Shown piece after piece: positions 1-12,680 of a stretch of 64,000 nt of DNA (positions are counted from its first letter, which is position 1; each line of letters opens with the position of its first letter). The notes under the pieces are model-generated. The model was given only the letters and a program-made list of their open reading frames with translations, was not told the origin of the DNA and searched no databases. The translations under genes and the position numbers were made by a program. This DNA is from Dasypus novemcinctus. Lineage: Eukaryota; Chordata; Mammalia; Cingulata; Dasypodidae. The stretch lies in contig NC_080677.1 of assembly GCF_030445035.2 (NCBI RefSeq), positions 158,225,169 to 158,289,168 on the forward strand, written 5' to 3'.

Positions 1-534
1 GCTGGCAGCCCCCTCTCTTTCCCCAGGCAGGAAATAATTCCACTCCCGTCTGAGTCCTCAACAACCACAACCAGTAGGTAGAGAGGGAGATTGAGAGGGT
101 CGGATCTCTTTAGTGCCTGGTCGGCTCTCAAGGCAAACAGTGGTGCTGCCCCACCTGGCCTGGAAGGGCCCTTGGGACCCTACTGACAAACACGTGGGTC
201 AAAAGCTGAGTCAGCCTTAGGCTGTCCCCCTTCCTGGGGAGATGGATCCCTCGGGTCCCCTTTGTAGCTGCCAGCCTGAGGCCTGAGAATTCAAGTGTTT
301 ACAGGGTGGTGGAGGGCGCTGGCAGCTACAGCTGTGGTTTTTACTCACAGTTTTGCTGTTGCAATTCTTTCCCTTTGCCCCTCTCTCTTCTTGGTGGTGC
401 CCAGCCTTCCCCTGGTGTCCTAAACCCTAGAAGATTTTTTTGCAGGCCATTTCTGCATGTGCTCTAGCTCTTCTTCTTGGAGAGAGGAGAGTCTTGTGTC
501 TTTCTAGCTCACCATCTTCCTGGAAGTCTCTGGA
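1..534 (-). mobile_element. L1 5' UTR (start of an L1 running off the left edge)
   Basis: Read on the - strand, the block begins at about 534 with GACTTCCAGGAAGATGGTGA, the typical opening of a mammalian L1 5' UTR. It continues GC-rich leftward to base 1. L1s are usually 5'-truncated, so retention of the 5' end suggests a long copy outside the window. Confidence 0.55.
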
Positions 535-1099
535 ACTATTGATACAATAATGTGGAAAAATCTCAGACATTATTCTGTGTTCTTTCAGGAAACCAAGCTA
601 AAAAAAAAAGTTTGAGTTCTTTTGAAGATATGAAATGAGACTATTTTGAGTCTGGATTGCGGTAGAGATAACACAAATCCTTACATATGTTGAAATCCAT
701 CGAACTGTATACTAAAAAAAGGTCAATTTCACTGTATGTTAATCTGAAACATAAAAAACATGTTGCAGCATATTACATGAGTTTTATCTTTCAAAATCTA
801 TACATGGGCCTGATATATATGCATATATATTATAGTGACTATAGCTATACATGTTTTCATTTAATTAAAAATAAGTCTGGAAGAACAGACATCAAACAGC
901 AGCGCTCACCTCTGGATACAAGGTGTGAGTTGGACATTCACTTTTTACACATTTCCATATTTGAAAAAAATTTTTTTTACCACAAGCACTTATAAATTAG
1001 CATTTCAAAAATGAATGTTTCCTTGTCTTGTTCTTACTTGGTTTCCCACATCATTTTGTTTTGGTTGATAAACTTGTAGAACAAAACCCCATCTTCCTT
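535..1099 (+). mobile_element. AT-rich stretch with L1 3' UTR remnants
   Basis: Around 690-760 (near AACTGTATACTAAAAAAAGG) and 860-1005 (CACCTCTGG followed by TTTTTACACATTTCCATA and an A/T tail) the sequence resembles old L1 3' UTRs in + orientation. The 102-codon frame at 687 lies over this and is not credible as a gene. Confidence 0.4.
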
Positions 1100-1345
1100 A
1101 TGGAAGGAAAGGCTGTATTTTTTCTGGTGAGTCCGAGGGGAGAGAAAGGGGCCGTGGGTGGCTGATGTGGGGGCCCCCGTCCCCCACGGCCATGGTGCCA
1201 CAGCACACACTGCTGCCTGGCCAGTTGGGGGCGGCATCTTCACAGGGTTGGTGCTAGCATGTCCTCTCCAGGGCCTCAAACCAGCACTACCCAAGGCCCT
1301 GCCCAGCCCCTCGCAGGTCGGTGGGGCGCAGGGCTGGCCTCTGCG
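1100..1345. other. Unclassified GC-rich block
   Basis: About 250 bp of GC-rich sequence with sharp edges stands in AT-rich surroundings. Open frames exist on both strands, but neither resembles a known protein. It may be a fragment of a retrocopy or an LTR I cannot name. Confidence 0.3.
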
Positions 1346-1989
1346 GTTTGATACGATCAGCTTGTTACATGTTTTAAAAGGTAGTAAAATATTCTTGGAG
1401 AGGGAAATAAAAAAGAATGTTTGACCAGAGTTCTTTTGTTATCATTTTGTGAAAGCTGAATTGCGATATCCTCTGTGCATAAGATTAATCCTGGATTGGT
1501 TCCAAAATCTTTATGTCATAAAGCAAAAGTACACAGTAATTTTCACCTGGAAAAATTTCAAAACATGTTATTAAATACCCACAAAGGCAATTTAAAATTT
1601 AAATTAAGCACATATAAAAAGTCTAATCTATGCAATTAATTTATTTAGCAAATACTTGTTAAGGTTCAGCTCTGAGCCCGATATTATGCTAGAAATGCAA
1701 GTTACAGGTGAGATCTCAAATGTAAATTAATAGAGAAATACGTTCGTTTCCAAACATTTCTGTCACTGACAATGTACATTAAATATTTTAACTGGTTTAA
1801 AATAGTCCATCTTTAGCAATTATTTCTGACAAAAATTTCATAGGAAGAAAGACCAGTTGCTTGTTGCAGCCACTTCTTGTGCATGGTGATAATGAAGTTA
1901 CATCATTAGCTTGGAGAAGACTCTTTGGCATCTTTCCATTAGCAGCAGGCCAGAATCAGTCTAACTCAACCAGAAAGAAAACAGATATA
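1346..1989. other. AT-rich intergenic DNA, nothing recognised
   Basis: This is low-complexity AT-rich sequence with no convincing frame. Bases 1650-1720 weakly resemble MIR. The CAGAAAGAAAACAGATATA at the right end is the target duplication of the following SINE. Confidence 0.5.
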
Positions 1990-2394
1990 GGGAAACGGAC
2001 TTGGCGCAGTGGTTAGGGCGTCCGGCTACCACATGGGAGGTCTGCGGTTCAAACCCCGGGCCTCCTTGACCCGTGTGGAGCTGGCCCACGCGCAGTGCTG
2101 ATGCACGCAAGGAGTGCCCTGCCACACAGGGGTGTCCCCAAGTAGGGGAGCCCCCCGCGCAAGGAGTGCACCCCGTAAGGAGAGCCGCAGCACAGAAGAA
2201 AGTGCAGCCTGCCTAGGAATGGTGCCACACACATGGAGAGCTGACGCAGCAAGACGACTCAACAACAAAGAGACACAGATTCCTGTGCCGCTGATAAGGA
2301 TAACAGCAGTCACAGAAGAACACACAGCGAATGGACACAGAGAGCAGACAACAGGGGGAGGGAGAGAAATTTAGAAAAATTAACTCTTTAAAAA
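1990..2394 (+). mobile_element. DAS-type tRNA-Ala SINE
   Basis: The head contains the A box (TGGCGCAGTGGTTAGGG) and B box (GGTTCAAACCCCG); the body and A-rich tail follow. It is flanked by GAAAACAGATATA at 1977 and about 2397. It is a relatively young copy. Confidence 0.93.
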
Positions 2395-2518
2395 AGAAAA
2401 CAGATATAAGCCATGAGAAATAACCAGGGGAAGTAGGGAAAAGGGGAGAGGGGGGCAGGGTACAATTAGACAAAAGCAAGGAGTTAAGGGTATTAAAAAT
2501 GGAAAGGAATGGGGTAAA

Positions 2519-2925
2519 AATTTTTTTTTAAAGATTTATTTTATTTATTTCTTGCTCTGCCCCGCCCCAGTTGTCTGTTCTCTGTCCATTTGCTGTGTAT
2601 TCTTCTTTTTATTGCTTCTGTTGTTGTCAGCGGCATGGGAATCTGTGTCTCTTTGTTGAGTCATCTTGCTGCGTCAGCTCTCCGTGTGCGCGGCACCATT
2701 CCTGCTGCACTTTCTTTCGCGCTGGGCGGCTCTCCTTACGGGACACACTCCTTGCGCGTGGGGCTCCCCTACACGGGGGACACCCATGCATGGCAGGGCA
2801 CTCCTTGCACGCATCAGCACTGTGCATGGGCCAGCTCCACATGGGTCAAGGAGGCCCGGGGTTTGAACCGAGGACCTCCCATGTGGTAGATGGACGCCCT
2901 AACCGCTGGGCCAAGTCTGCTTCCC
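2519..2925 (-). mobile_element. DAS-type SINE
   Basis: The copy runs from a poly(T) and TTTATT tail at the left to GGGCCAAGTCTGCTTCCC at the right, so the tRNA head is at 2925. The frames around 2571-3020 are read through this element. Confidence 0.92.
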
Positions 2926-3061
2926 ATGGAGTGGGTAGAATTAATGCAATTTGTAGTGGTACAAATAAGTCCTCGGAAAACTTAAGAGTATCAATTATTA
3001 CAAATAAGAGGATTCAGTAAGGCACCTGAATACAAATGAGAACACTGAAATTAGTGGGCTT

Positions 3062-3515
3062 TGTTTTACTTACCTGGGGCCACTGTACCAAATTACCATA
3101 AACTTGACAGTTTGAAACAACAGATATTTATTGTCTCACAGTTCTGGAGACCAGATGACTGAAATCAGGGGGTCAGAAGGGTAAAGCTCTCTCTGATGTC
3201 TGTAGGGAAGCACCTGCCCCACGCCTCTTTCCTGGCTTCTAGCGTGGCCGGAGGTCCTTGGCATTCCTTGGCTTGTGGCGTAGCTCAGCCTGTCTCCATT
3301 CTCACAGGCATGAGCCCACTGTGTTTCTCTGTGTCTTCTCCCCTTTTTATCAGGACACCAGTTATAGGATTAAAGGCCCACCCTACTCCAGTAGGGCCTC
3401 ATTTTAACTTTAATTCCGCTTGCAATGACCTTATTTCCGCATAAGGTCATACTCACAGGTACTGTGGTTCAGGATTTCAACAAATCTTTTTGGGAACACA
3501 AGTCAACCCGTAACA
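3062..3515 (-). mobile_element. MLT1-type (MaLR) LTR
   Basis: On the - strand it matches the MLT1 layout: a TG start, a region giving ...GACACCAGTTATAGGATTA on the + strand, and a terminal GTTTCAAACTGTCAAG-like segment. Flanking five-base repeats GGCTT (3057) and GGCAT (3516) agree at four of five positions, as expected for an old insertion. Confidence 0.7.
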
Positions 3516-3539
3516 GGCATTGTATGTTCAAATACTCAC

Positions 3540-3640
3540 TTAGATTATCCAATGTAGTAGTTCAAAATGTATGCATGAGAATCTCCTGGTGAATTTTAAG
3601 AAATACTGAGATCAGGGCCTTATTACTAATTAAATAAAAA
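3540..3640. mobile_element. MER5A-like DNA transposon fragment
   Basis: AGTAGTTCAAAATGTATGCA followed by GAGAATCTCCTGGTGAATTT has the spacing and wording of the end of a MER5-type hAT element. It is short and diverged. Confidence 0.4.
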
Positions 3641-3838
3641 TAGAGTGATTTTAACTTATATTCATGCCTTGGAATGGATATATTGAGAGGAAAAAGTCTA
3701 CATTTCCAATAGCAACAACAAAAAAAGATGAAACAGTTGGAAATAAACCTTGTAAGAAATGTTCAAGGTCTCAGAAAAAAAAATTAAAAATAAAAAAAGT
3801 TCAGGGTCTAAATAAAGAACATTTGAAAATGCTATTGA

Positions 3839-4393
3839 GGGAGCAGATGTGACTCAGGCAGTTAGGTGCCCACCTCCCACAGGGGAGGTCCCGAGTTTGG
3901 TTCCTGGTGTCTCCTAAAGAAGACAAGCAGGGAAGTGGATGTGGTTTAAGTGACTGAGCTCCCACTTACCACATGGGAGGTCCCAGGTTTGGTTCCCAGT
4001 GACTCCTAGAGAAGATGAGCAAGACAGTGAGCTGGCGCAATGGGCTGGCACAGTGAGCTAATGCAACAAGATGATGCAACAAGGAGACACAAAGAGGAAA
4101 TACAATGAGAAAACAACAAAGCAGTGAGTGGAGGTGGCTCAAGCGATTGAGTGCCTCTCTCCCACATGGGAGGTCTCAGGTTTGGTTCCCAGTGGTTCCC
4201 TAAAGAGAAGATGAGCAGACATAGAGAACACACAGCAAATGGACACAGGAAGCAGACAGCAAGCACAAACAACCAGGGTGGGGATAAATAAATAAATCTT
4301 AAAAAAAAAAAGACAAGCTGACAACACGCAGACATCAAATAAAAACAGAGCAGAACAATGAGAAAAAAAACAATGAGCAGGTAATGAGCACAA
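3839..4393 (+). mobile_element. Composite (multi-head) DAS-type SINE
   Basis: Three tRNA-like heads in + orientation start near 3840, 3929 and 4121; each has a B-box-like GGTTTGGTTCC. They are joined by SINE body segments and followed by an A-rich tail. AAAATGCTATTGA at 3826 is repeated at 4394, giving a target duplication around the whole composite. Confidence 0.8.
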
Positions 4394-4406
4394 AAAATGC
4401 TATTGA

Positions 4407-4488
4407 AAGAAGAGCAGGTGTAGCTCAGTGGTTGAGCACCTGCTTTGCACATACAAGGTCCTGAGATCAATCCCTGGGACCTCCTTAA
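4407..4488 (+). mobile_element. tRNA-Ala-like monomer SINE
   Basis: GTGTAGCTCAGTGGTTGAGC and GGTCCTGAGATCAATCCC closely follow tRNA-Ala with A and B boxes, ending CCTCC plus a short A tail. The target motif GTGCTATTGAG follows at 4493, so this monomer inserted beside the duplication of the previous SINE. Confidence 0.8.
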
Positions 4489-5388
4489 AAAAAGTGCTAT
4501 TGAGATAAACCAAAGACAAATGATGACTTGTCTATATCATAAAAATGCCACTATTCCCTAAGGCAATCTTTAATTACAATGTGATCCCATTCTATCTCTA
4601 CTTCTACATCTTTGTGTATATATGGATATTTTAATATAACATGTAGGTATGGGTTAAAATTAATTTTTATAGGTCATTTTCCAATTGCCCTACATTGTTT
4701 ATTGAATAATAACATATGAAAGGCCACCTTTAATATATACTAGTTCCTGTATATTTTTGGACTTTCTGGACTTTCTAATCTTTTTCTTTTATCTGTTTAT
4801 CTACTAATGTATCATTTCTAGTCTTAATTACAGTGGCTTTTAAATATATTTTTATAACTGATAGAACTAGATTTCCTTCATGTAAAAATAAAACAAACAA
4901 ACAAGACAACCAAAAAACTACCCATAGCAGTTTGTGGAAATAGCCAAAGATTGAGGAACAATGTCCTTCTGTATGGGACTGACTAAATAACTATTACACA
5001 TCCACTTAGCAGAATACTGCAAAGAATAATAAGGAAATTTTAATGTATGATATGCAGTGATCTCAGGGGTATATGGTAAAATTAACAAAAAAAGAGAGGA
5101 AGTAGAGTACTGTGTATAATTTTTGTAAAAAATGTGTAAGTACATAGAATCTCCAGAACGCTATAAGAAAATGATAACGTTTCTTGCCTCTGGGTGGCCA
5201 GAGATCAGATGTGGGAAAGAATTTTTTCCAATTCAAATTTGTTGAACCTTTTGAATATTCAGTTGTGTGAATGTATATGTACTGCATAAAATAAACACAA
5301 AAATAAAATCTGGAAAAAAAAGCAGGAGGTCAAGATATATTCCTGTTTACTCAAAACTAAATTCCTGCTAATCCTGACCTTTGAGGTG
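4489..5388. mobile_element. L1 remnants
   Basis: Bases 4560-4880 resemble a diverged - strand L1 ORF2 end. Bases 4918-5320 resemble a + strand L1 3' UTR that includes CTTGCCTCTGGGTGGCCAGA and an A-rich end at 5280-5325. Frames here are chance. Confidence 0.45.
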
Positions 5389-5760
5389 TTTTTTTTTTTA
5401 AGATTTATTTATTTATTTCTCTCCACCCCCTTGTCGTTGTTTTTGCATTTTGCTGTGTCAGTTTTGTTGTGCTGGCCTTCTTTTTAGGAGGCACTGGGAA
5501 CTGAGCCCAGGCTGTCCCATTTGGGAGGGAGGTGCCTAATAATCACTTGAGCTACCGCTGCTCCCTGCTTTGTTGGGTCTCTCATTATGTTTTCTTCCTT
5601 ATGTCTCTTGTTGCATCACCTTGTTGCATCAGTTCACTGTGCCTGCCTGTCATGTCAGCTCTCTGTCTTTCTCGTCTTCTTTAGGAGGCACCAGAAACCG
5701 AATCTGAGACCTGTCTTGTAGTAGACGAGTGTGCCATCACTTGAACCACATCCACTTCCC
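5389..5760 (-). mobile_element. Older DAS-related SINE (two tRNA-like units)
   Basis: A poly(T) head is followed by two GGAGGCAC... / CCACATCCACTTCCC type units in - orientation. TGAGGTG at 5382 and 5761 is the target duplication. Confidence 0.85.
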
Positions 5761-6202
5761 TGAGGTGGTACTGAATTGCTGTTTTTGCATGAACATTTAC
5801 ATAGACATAATAGAGTGTGGTTCAGGTGTTTCACAAATTTTTTGACTCTGCTTCAGAGTAAGAAATAAGTTTTTTCATACATATATTATTTAAACAAAAA
5901 CTTTCATCAAATAATACCTTATTTTGTGTTATTATGCACCCTAATATTTTATTTTCTATTTTTTAAAATCCTGGTCATGATACATTATTGATTTCATGAT
6001 CATGGTTAGAAAGATTCACATTTGAAAAACACTGGTGTATCCTACAATTGAATCCTCACAAACATTTTTACATTGTTTCTCACTGATTTCTCTACAAAAA
6101 CATGAGAACAGTATGACAACGGACAGTTGCAGCATGGCTGTCTAAAATTCTTCTGCACATGTGTAGACTTTTGGTGTAAGATACTGACACTTTCAATTTG
6201 TC
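5761..6202. other. AT-rich, no gene seen
   Basis: There is no credible frame. Bases 5800-6040 may be an old diverged repeat, but I cannot classify it. Confidence 0.4.
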
Positions 6203-6213
6203 AAAAGGAAATA

Positions 6214-6368
6214 TAGGGAAGTGGCTTTGGCTCAATACGTTGGGTTTCTGTCTACCATATGGGAGGCTCTCGGTTTGTGTCCTGGGGTCTCCCTTTGAAG
6301 GACACAGAGAGCAGACAGCATGCAAAAAGCCACGGTGGGGGGGGGGGGGAGGGGGCGGGATAAAAAAA
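6214..6368 (+). mobile_element. Short DAS-related SINE with G-run
   Basis: The tRNA-like head (GGAAGTGGCTTTGGCTCAAT) passes quickly into an A-rich tail that contains a run of 13 G at 6338-6350. AAAAGGAAATA at 6203 and 6369 is a perfect 11-bp target duplication. Confidence 0.85.
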
Positions 6369-6379
6369 AAAAGGAAATA

Positions 6380-6873
6380 CAAAAGGTATACTACCTAGAA
6401 GCAAATTAAGTAAACTTAGGGATCTAATATTTTGAGGGAAATCAAACAGCCTGGCAAAGATGGAATCCCATCAACTGAAGTGGACTTTTTGAATTGTTTT
6501 GGCAGTATAAAGCCTTCAGTGGACGATTTATGTAATTTTATCTTATTAAAGAATACTCCTCTCCACAAAGGATTTTAATTTTGCCCAATCTGAACAAGGC
6601 CTGGGTTCAGTTGTCAATTATAGCTGGTGGGAAAGAAAGTGGGAGGGTAGTCCAGGGTATTTTAGCAGAAATTTCATTGTCAGAAAGTTCATACATCTCT
6701 TTTCCTCGATTCCATTGGTGAAAACCTCATCCTGTAGCCACATCTAGCCTCTAAGGAAGGTTGAGAAATGTAGTTTACCTGGATGGTCTAGTGCCAGTAG
6801 GAAGGGGAAACAGATTTGTGAGGGCAAACAAGTTTCCAGGAGAAGCACTTATGTGTGTTGAACAATTACTTTT
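6380..6873. other. No gene seen
   Basis: This is ordinary intergenic sequence without a convincing repeat match or frame. The right end (AACAATTACTTTT, 6861) is the target site of the next SINE. Confidence 0.4.
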
Positions 6874-7312
6874 CTTTTTTTCTTTTTTAAGATTTATTTT
6901 ATTTATTTCTCTCATCCCCCCATCCCCCATCGGCTGCTCTCTGTGTCCATTCGCTGTGTGTTCTTCTGTGTCTGCTTGTATTCTCTATATGTGGCTCTGG
7001 GAGCCGATCCTGGGATCTTCTGGAGTGGGAGAGAGGTGATTATTTTCTTGCACCACCTCAGCTCCCTATTCTGCTACATCTTCTTATTTTCTTTCCTCTG
7101 TGTCTCCTGTTGCATCATCTTGCTGTGCCAGCTCTCTGCATTGGTGGGCACTCCTATGCAGGGTGGCTTTCCCATGCTGGGTGGCATTCCCATTTGGGGT
7201 GGCAGCTTGCAGCGTGGGCCAGTTTTACCCTCACAAGGAGGCCCTGGGCATCGAACCCTGACCTCCTATATGGTTGAAGGGAGCCCAATCAGTTGGGCCA
7301 CATCCGTTTTCC
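6874..7312 (-). mobile_element. DAS-related SINE
   Basis: A poly(T)/TTTATTT start leads to GTTGGGCCACATCCGTTTTCC. The target duplication is AACAATTACTTTT (6861) / AACAGTTACTTTT (7313). The frames at 6761-7413 are read through it. Confidence 0.88.
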
Positions 7313-7334
7313 AACAGTTACTTTTAAAATGGCA

Positions 7335-7452
7335 TTGTGCTAAATACTTCACATATTTTTTCCTTTACCTCCTTTACTATTGCCAAGATATAGGTACTAG
7401 GAAGCTTCTGTAACTTACTTAGGGTCACAAAGTTGTTGGATGTTTAAGAATA
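7335..7452 (-). mobile_element. MIR fragment
   Basis: The order 'ATTGTGCTAAATACTT ... CTTTACCTCCTT ... GTAACTTACTTAGGGTCACA' matches the MIR core and its conserved segment on the reverse strand. Confidence 0.5.
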
Positions 7453-7472
7453 GATTTAAAACAAATAAGGAA

Positions 7473-7975
7473 AGGGACTTCCAGAATGGTGGAGTTTTCT
7501 TTGATATTATTCTTTTTTTATTCTTTGATAAGAGTAATGAAAAAAATTGCCCAAATCAACTTTTTCAGAACTCTGAAAATTAACCACAATCTTGCAACAA
7601 TGTGAGGAGCATTCATTCAAGAAAAATAGCTAAGTCTCTGTAAGAATAGCAAGTTTTGTGGCATTTTAACTGGCCTTATTCCCATTTCCGTTTCCCTAGC
7701 TTTACAGTAGCCTTGAAAACCAACAGCCTCACAGTCACGGTAGCTGTGAAAACCAGCAGCCTAGCAGCCACCTGAAGGGGAAGAGCAGGTTTGGAGTGCC
7801 TCCAAAAGCCCAGTCCCCAGAGAATTGTCACTGTTTTACCGGGCTGGACCTTCCTCGAAAAGCTCCATTCTCAGGGTTTATCTTTATCTGACCAGACTCT
7901 GAGGCAGCTATTCTTAGGGCATTTATCAAAACCAATTAACAGCAATTGTTTACCACCACAGCATCACCTTTAGCA
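7473..7975 (+). mobile_element. L1 5' UTR fragment
   Basis: It begins GGGACTTCCAGAATGGTGGA and contains the paired segments AGTAGCCTTGAAAACCAACAG and GTAGCTGTGAAAACCAGCAG plus CTCCATTCTCAGGGTTTATC, typical of L1 5' UTR. No ORF1 follows, so only the 5' end remains, which is unusual for L1. Confidence 0.55.
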
Positions 7976-8030
7976 AGATAAAGGCAGTAAAGATTTGTGG
8001 TTTTCCATATTCTATTCCCCCTCCCCCCTT

Positions 8031-8116
8031 TTTTTAGGAGGTACAGGGGATTGAACCCGGGACCTCGTACATGGGAAGAAGGCGCTCAAGCCATCAGTTA
8101 CACTGACATCTATCCC
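8031..8116 (-). mobile_element. tRNA-like monomer SINE
   Basis: AGGAGGTACAGGGGATTGAA followed by CCCGGGACCTCGTACATGGG is the reverse of the tRNA-Ala-like monomer (B box GGTTCAATCCC). It lies about 100 bp upstream of the ABI1 CpG island. Confidence 0.75.
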
Positions 8117-8166
8117 TTTTTAATCCTAATCAGAATCGTTGTCTCCAATTCACCAACATGAGTTAA

Positions 8167-10462
<2,296 letters not shown>

Positions 10463-10465
10463 AGG

Positions 10466-10735
10466 GAGAGCAAGTGTCAGAGATGAGGGTGTCGGGCTGC
10501 GATACAGGAAGTGGCTTCGGCGTTTGAAACCCAAGGAAGGGGAGGGAGAGAAAGGGCGAGGGCGTCCCCAGCGTCCGCCTCCCGCGGGCTTGGCCCCCGG
10601 CCGCTCGGCCCCCGCGCGGGCCGCGTCTGGACGGCGAGGAGGCGGCGGAGCTCGGGACGCGGCGCGGGGCTGCGCAGGGGCGGGACGCGGGGCGTGGGGC
10701 GGCTGGCCCGGGTGGGGGCGATTATGTCAGTTCAT
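10466..10735. promoter_or_regulatory. Second CpG-rich block in ABI1 intron 1
   Basis: After the minisatellite the sequence becomes CpG-dense again, with GCGCGG, GGGGCGGG and CCCGCGGG elements, then falls abruptly into AT-rich DNA at about 10735. It is either the far half of the ABI1 CpG island split by growth of the minisatellite, or a separate element. No coding exon is recognisable here. Confidence 0.6.
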
Positions 10736-11243
10736 CCCAGAGGGTGTGTCTTTTATTTATTTAATTTTAAAAAAATTTGTCGTGAGTCACATTACACAGG
10801 CCTCCCCGAGGAGAGAAGGAAGCGGGTGGAGAGTGAGGGAGGGCGTTTGAGAGAAGTTAATCTTAAAATTCCTTTAATTGATGGTTTGCAAAGCTGCTTG
10901 CCTCTCCGTTTCCAAGTCGGGTTTTCGCCTCTCATCATTTTCACTTCCGCCCCCCATACTGTATTCTGAGGTTGTTAGGGTTCTCTTTATATAAAACATG
11001 AATTGGTCTTAACTACTTGGGAAAATGGCTTGAATACTTTCTCCTCTTCCAAAAGTTCTGAAACTGTTGGCTTCATAAGTAACTTAAAATAGAATGATGT
11101 GATTGCCGATTCTGTATTTTCTGAGGTTTCTCTCTTTCCAACTTATGTCACCGTATACAGTGTAAATCCAAGTAGATGACCCAATACGTTTATTTAGTTT
11201 TTTTTTTTTTGAATGGAACAGATTCTTCCACAGGTTTTATTTT

Positions 11244-11331
11244 TATACATTTTTAGGAGGTACTGGGGATTGAACCCAGGACCTCATACATGTGAAGCAC
11301 ATGCTAAACCACTGACCTACACCTGCTCCTC
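11244..11331 (-). mobile_element. tRNA-Ala-like monomer SINE
   Basis: AGGAGGTACTGGGGATTGAACCC, then CTACACCTGCTCC, is a reverse monomer. A perfect 16-bp target duplication TCCACAGGTTTTATTT flanks it at 11228 and 11332. Confidence 0.9.
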
Positions 11332-11359
11332 TCCACAGGTTTTATTTATTTTTTTCATT

Positions 11360-11700
11360 ATTTATTATTTTAATGTTGCATTTAAAAAATATGAGGTCCC
11401 TAAATACCCTCCCAGCCCCCTCACTCCACTCCTCCCATAACAACCTCCTCCTCCAACATCATGGGACATTCATTGCACTTGGTGAACACATCTCTGAACA
11501 CTGCTGCACCACATGGTCAGTGGTCCACATTATAGTTTACACTCTCCCCCAGGCCACCCAGTGGGCCATGGGAGGACATACAATGTCCAGTAGCTGTCTC
11601 TGCAGTACCACCCAGGACAACGCCAAGTCCTGAAAATGTCCCCACATCACATCTCTTCTTCCACTCCCCACCCTCAGCAGCTACCATGGCCACTTAGATT
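11360..11700 (-). mobile_element. L1 3' UTR
   Basis: Starting at AATATGAGGTCCC near the tail, the block matches the other copies at 17860, 22620-23170, 38850 and 57490. All share CATTGCACTTGGTGAACACA and CAGTGGGCCATGGGAGGACA-type segments and an A-rich end. It is 5'-truncated at about 11700. Confidence 0.75.
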
Positions 11701-12600
11701 AAGAGCCACAGTATAAAATATCAGTTCTTGTGAATTTATTGGAAAATCCTTGGGACCTTATCTATTATAGATGCTTGTTTGTTATTGTAATGATTGGAAG
11801 TGAATTATGTGTGTGGTAGATCTTTAACTGGGTAGACCAACAGTTTGGAGTAGGAGAGCAATCCTGTGTATCAATATAATGGCACCAAAAATTCACTTGT
11901 TATTTGGTAAGGCAAGAAACAAACCTTTGTAAGGTTAGAGTTTTAACAATTCTGATATAAGTATTTTTAGACATGCCTCTGATGTGATTATCGTTTTTAA
12001 GAACCAATTGTTTCTGGTTGGCAAATGCTTATTTTTAGAGGGAGGTACTGTTCTCAGAATATTTTGAATATTTGTCAGTTCTCATATTAGTAACATTGTA
12101 TCTGTAGTAGCATTATCAGGAATTTATCTTCAAAAAAATTTTCAAGACTTGAGAAATTCTAAGTAAAGTTGTTGAATGTCTGCCCGCTTACTGTATTACT
12201 TGTTTTTGGAAACTTTATAGACTTCCTTTTTTTTAATCTAGTAGAAATGTTGATATAATTAGCAAAAAGAAAATGATTTTGTTATTTATCAATGTTAAAA
12301 ACATGCAACTTCTATTCATCTTACTATGAAAAGCCTTAAAATTGAGGTGAATCATAATTTGCTGAAGATTTTAAAGATTTTTAAAGTCAAGGAGAACACA
12401 GGATGTGAAATTGCCCCCATCCCAAGAAGTCATTTCTTTTCTTTATAAGTAGTAAATAAATAAGTGAACTATGGAAGGGGAGGCTCCTTTTTGTTTTGTG
12501 TTGGGAAACCTGACAAGTATATGGTGTGTTAACTGCTATTGGTGCTTGTTGGCAACCGTTAGTAACTGCAAACGTGTGTTAACTTGTCTGTTGACTACTT
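11701..12600. other. Intronic DNA, nothing recognised
   Basis: AT-rich single-copy-looking sequence; no exon-like frame with flanking splice sites that I recognise. Confidence 0.5.
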
Positions 12601-12627
12601 CTTTTTTTAGGTAGTTGTATGCTGTAT

Positions 12628-12680
12628 GGCTTTTTTTTTTCTCTCTCTCTCTCTCTGATCTCTTTGCTCTCTCTCCCCTC
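12628..12680 (+). repeat. (CT)n-rich pyrimidine tract
   Basis: T9 is followed by (CT)n and short CTCTCTCCCCTCC runs. It is a simple repeat. Confidence 0.85.

Noticed and set aside
2571..3020. 149-codon frame, and similar Cys/Leu/Arg-rich frames at 14276-14712, 30173-30634, 32865-33248 and others
   Set aside because: All are the same sequence read through DAS SINEs, with the same peptide wording repeated at each copy. A shared SINE explains them, not a gene family.
4407..4488. Candidate tRNA-Ala gene
   Set aside because: A and B boxes are present, but the stem pairing is degraded, an A tail follows and target duplications flank it. It is a SINE monomer.
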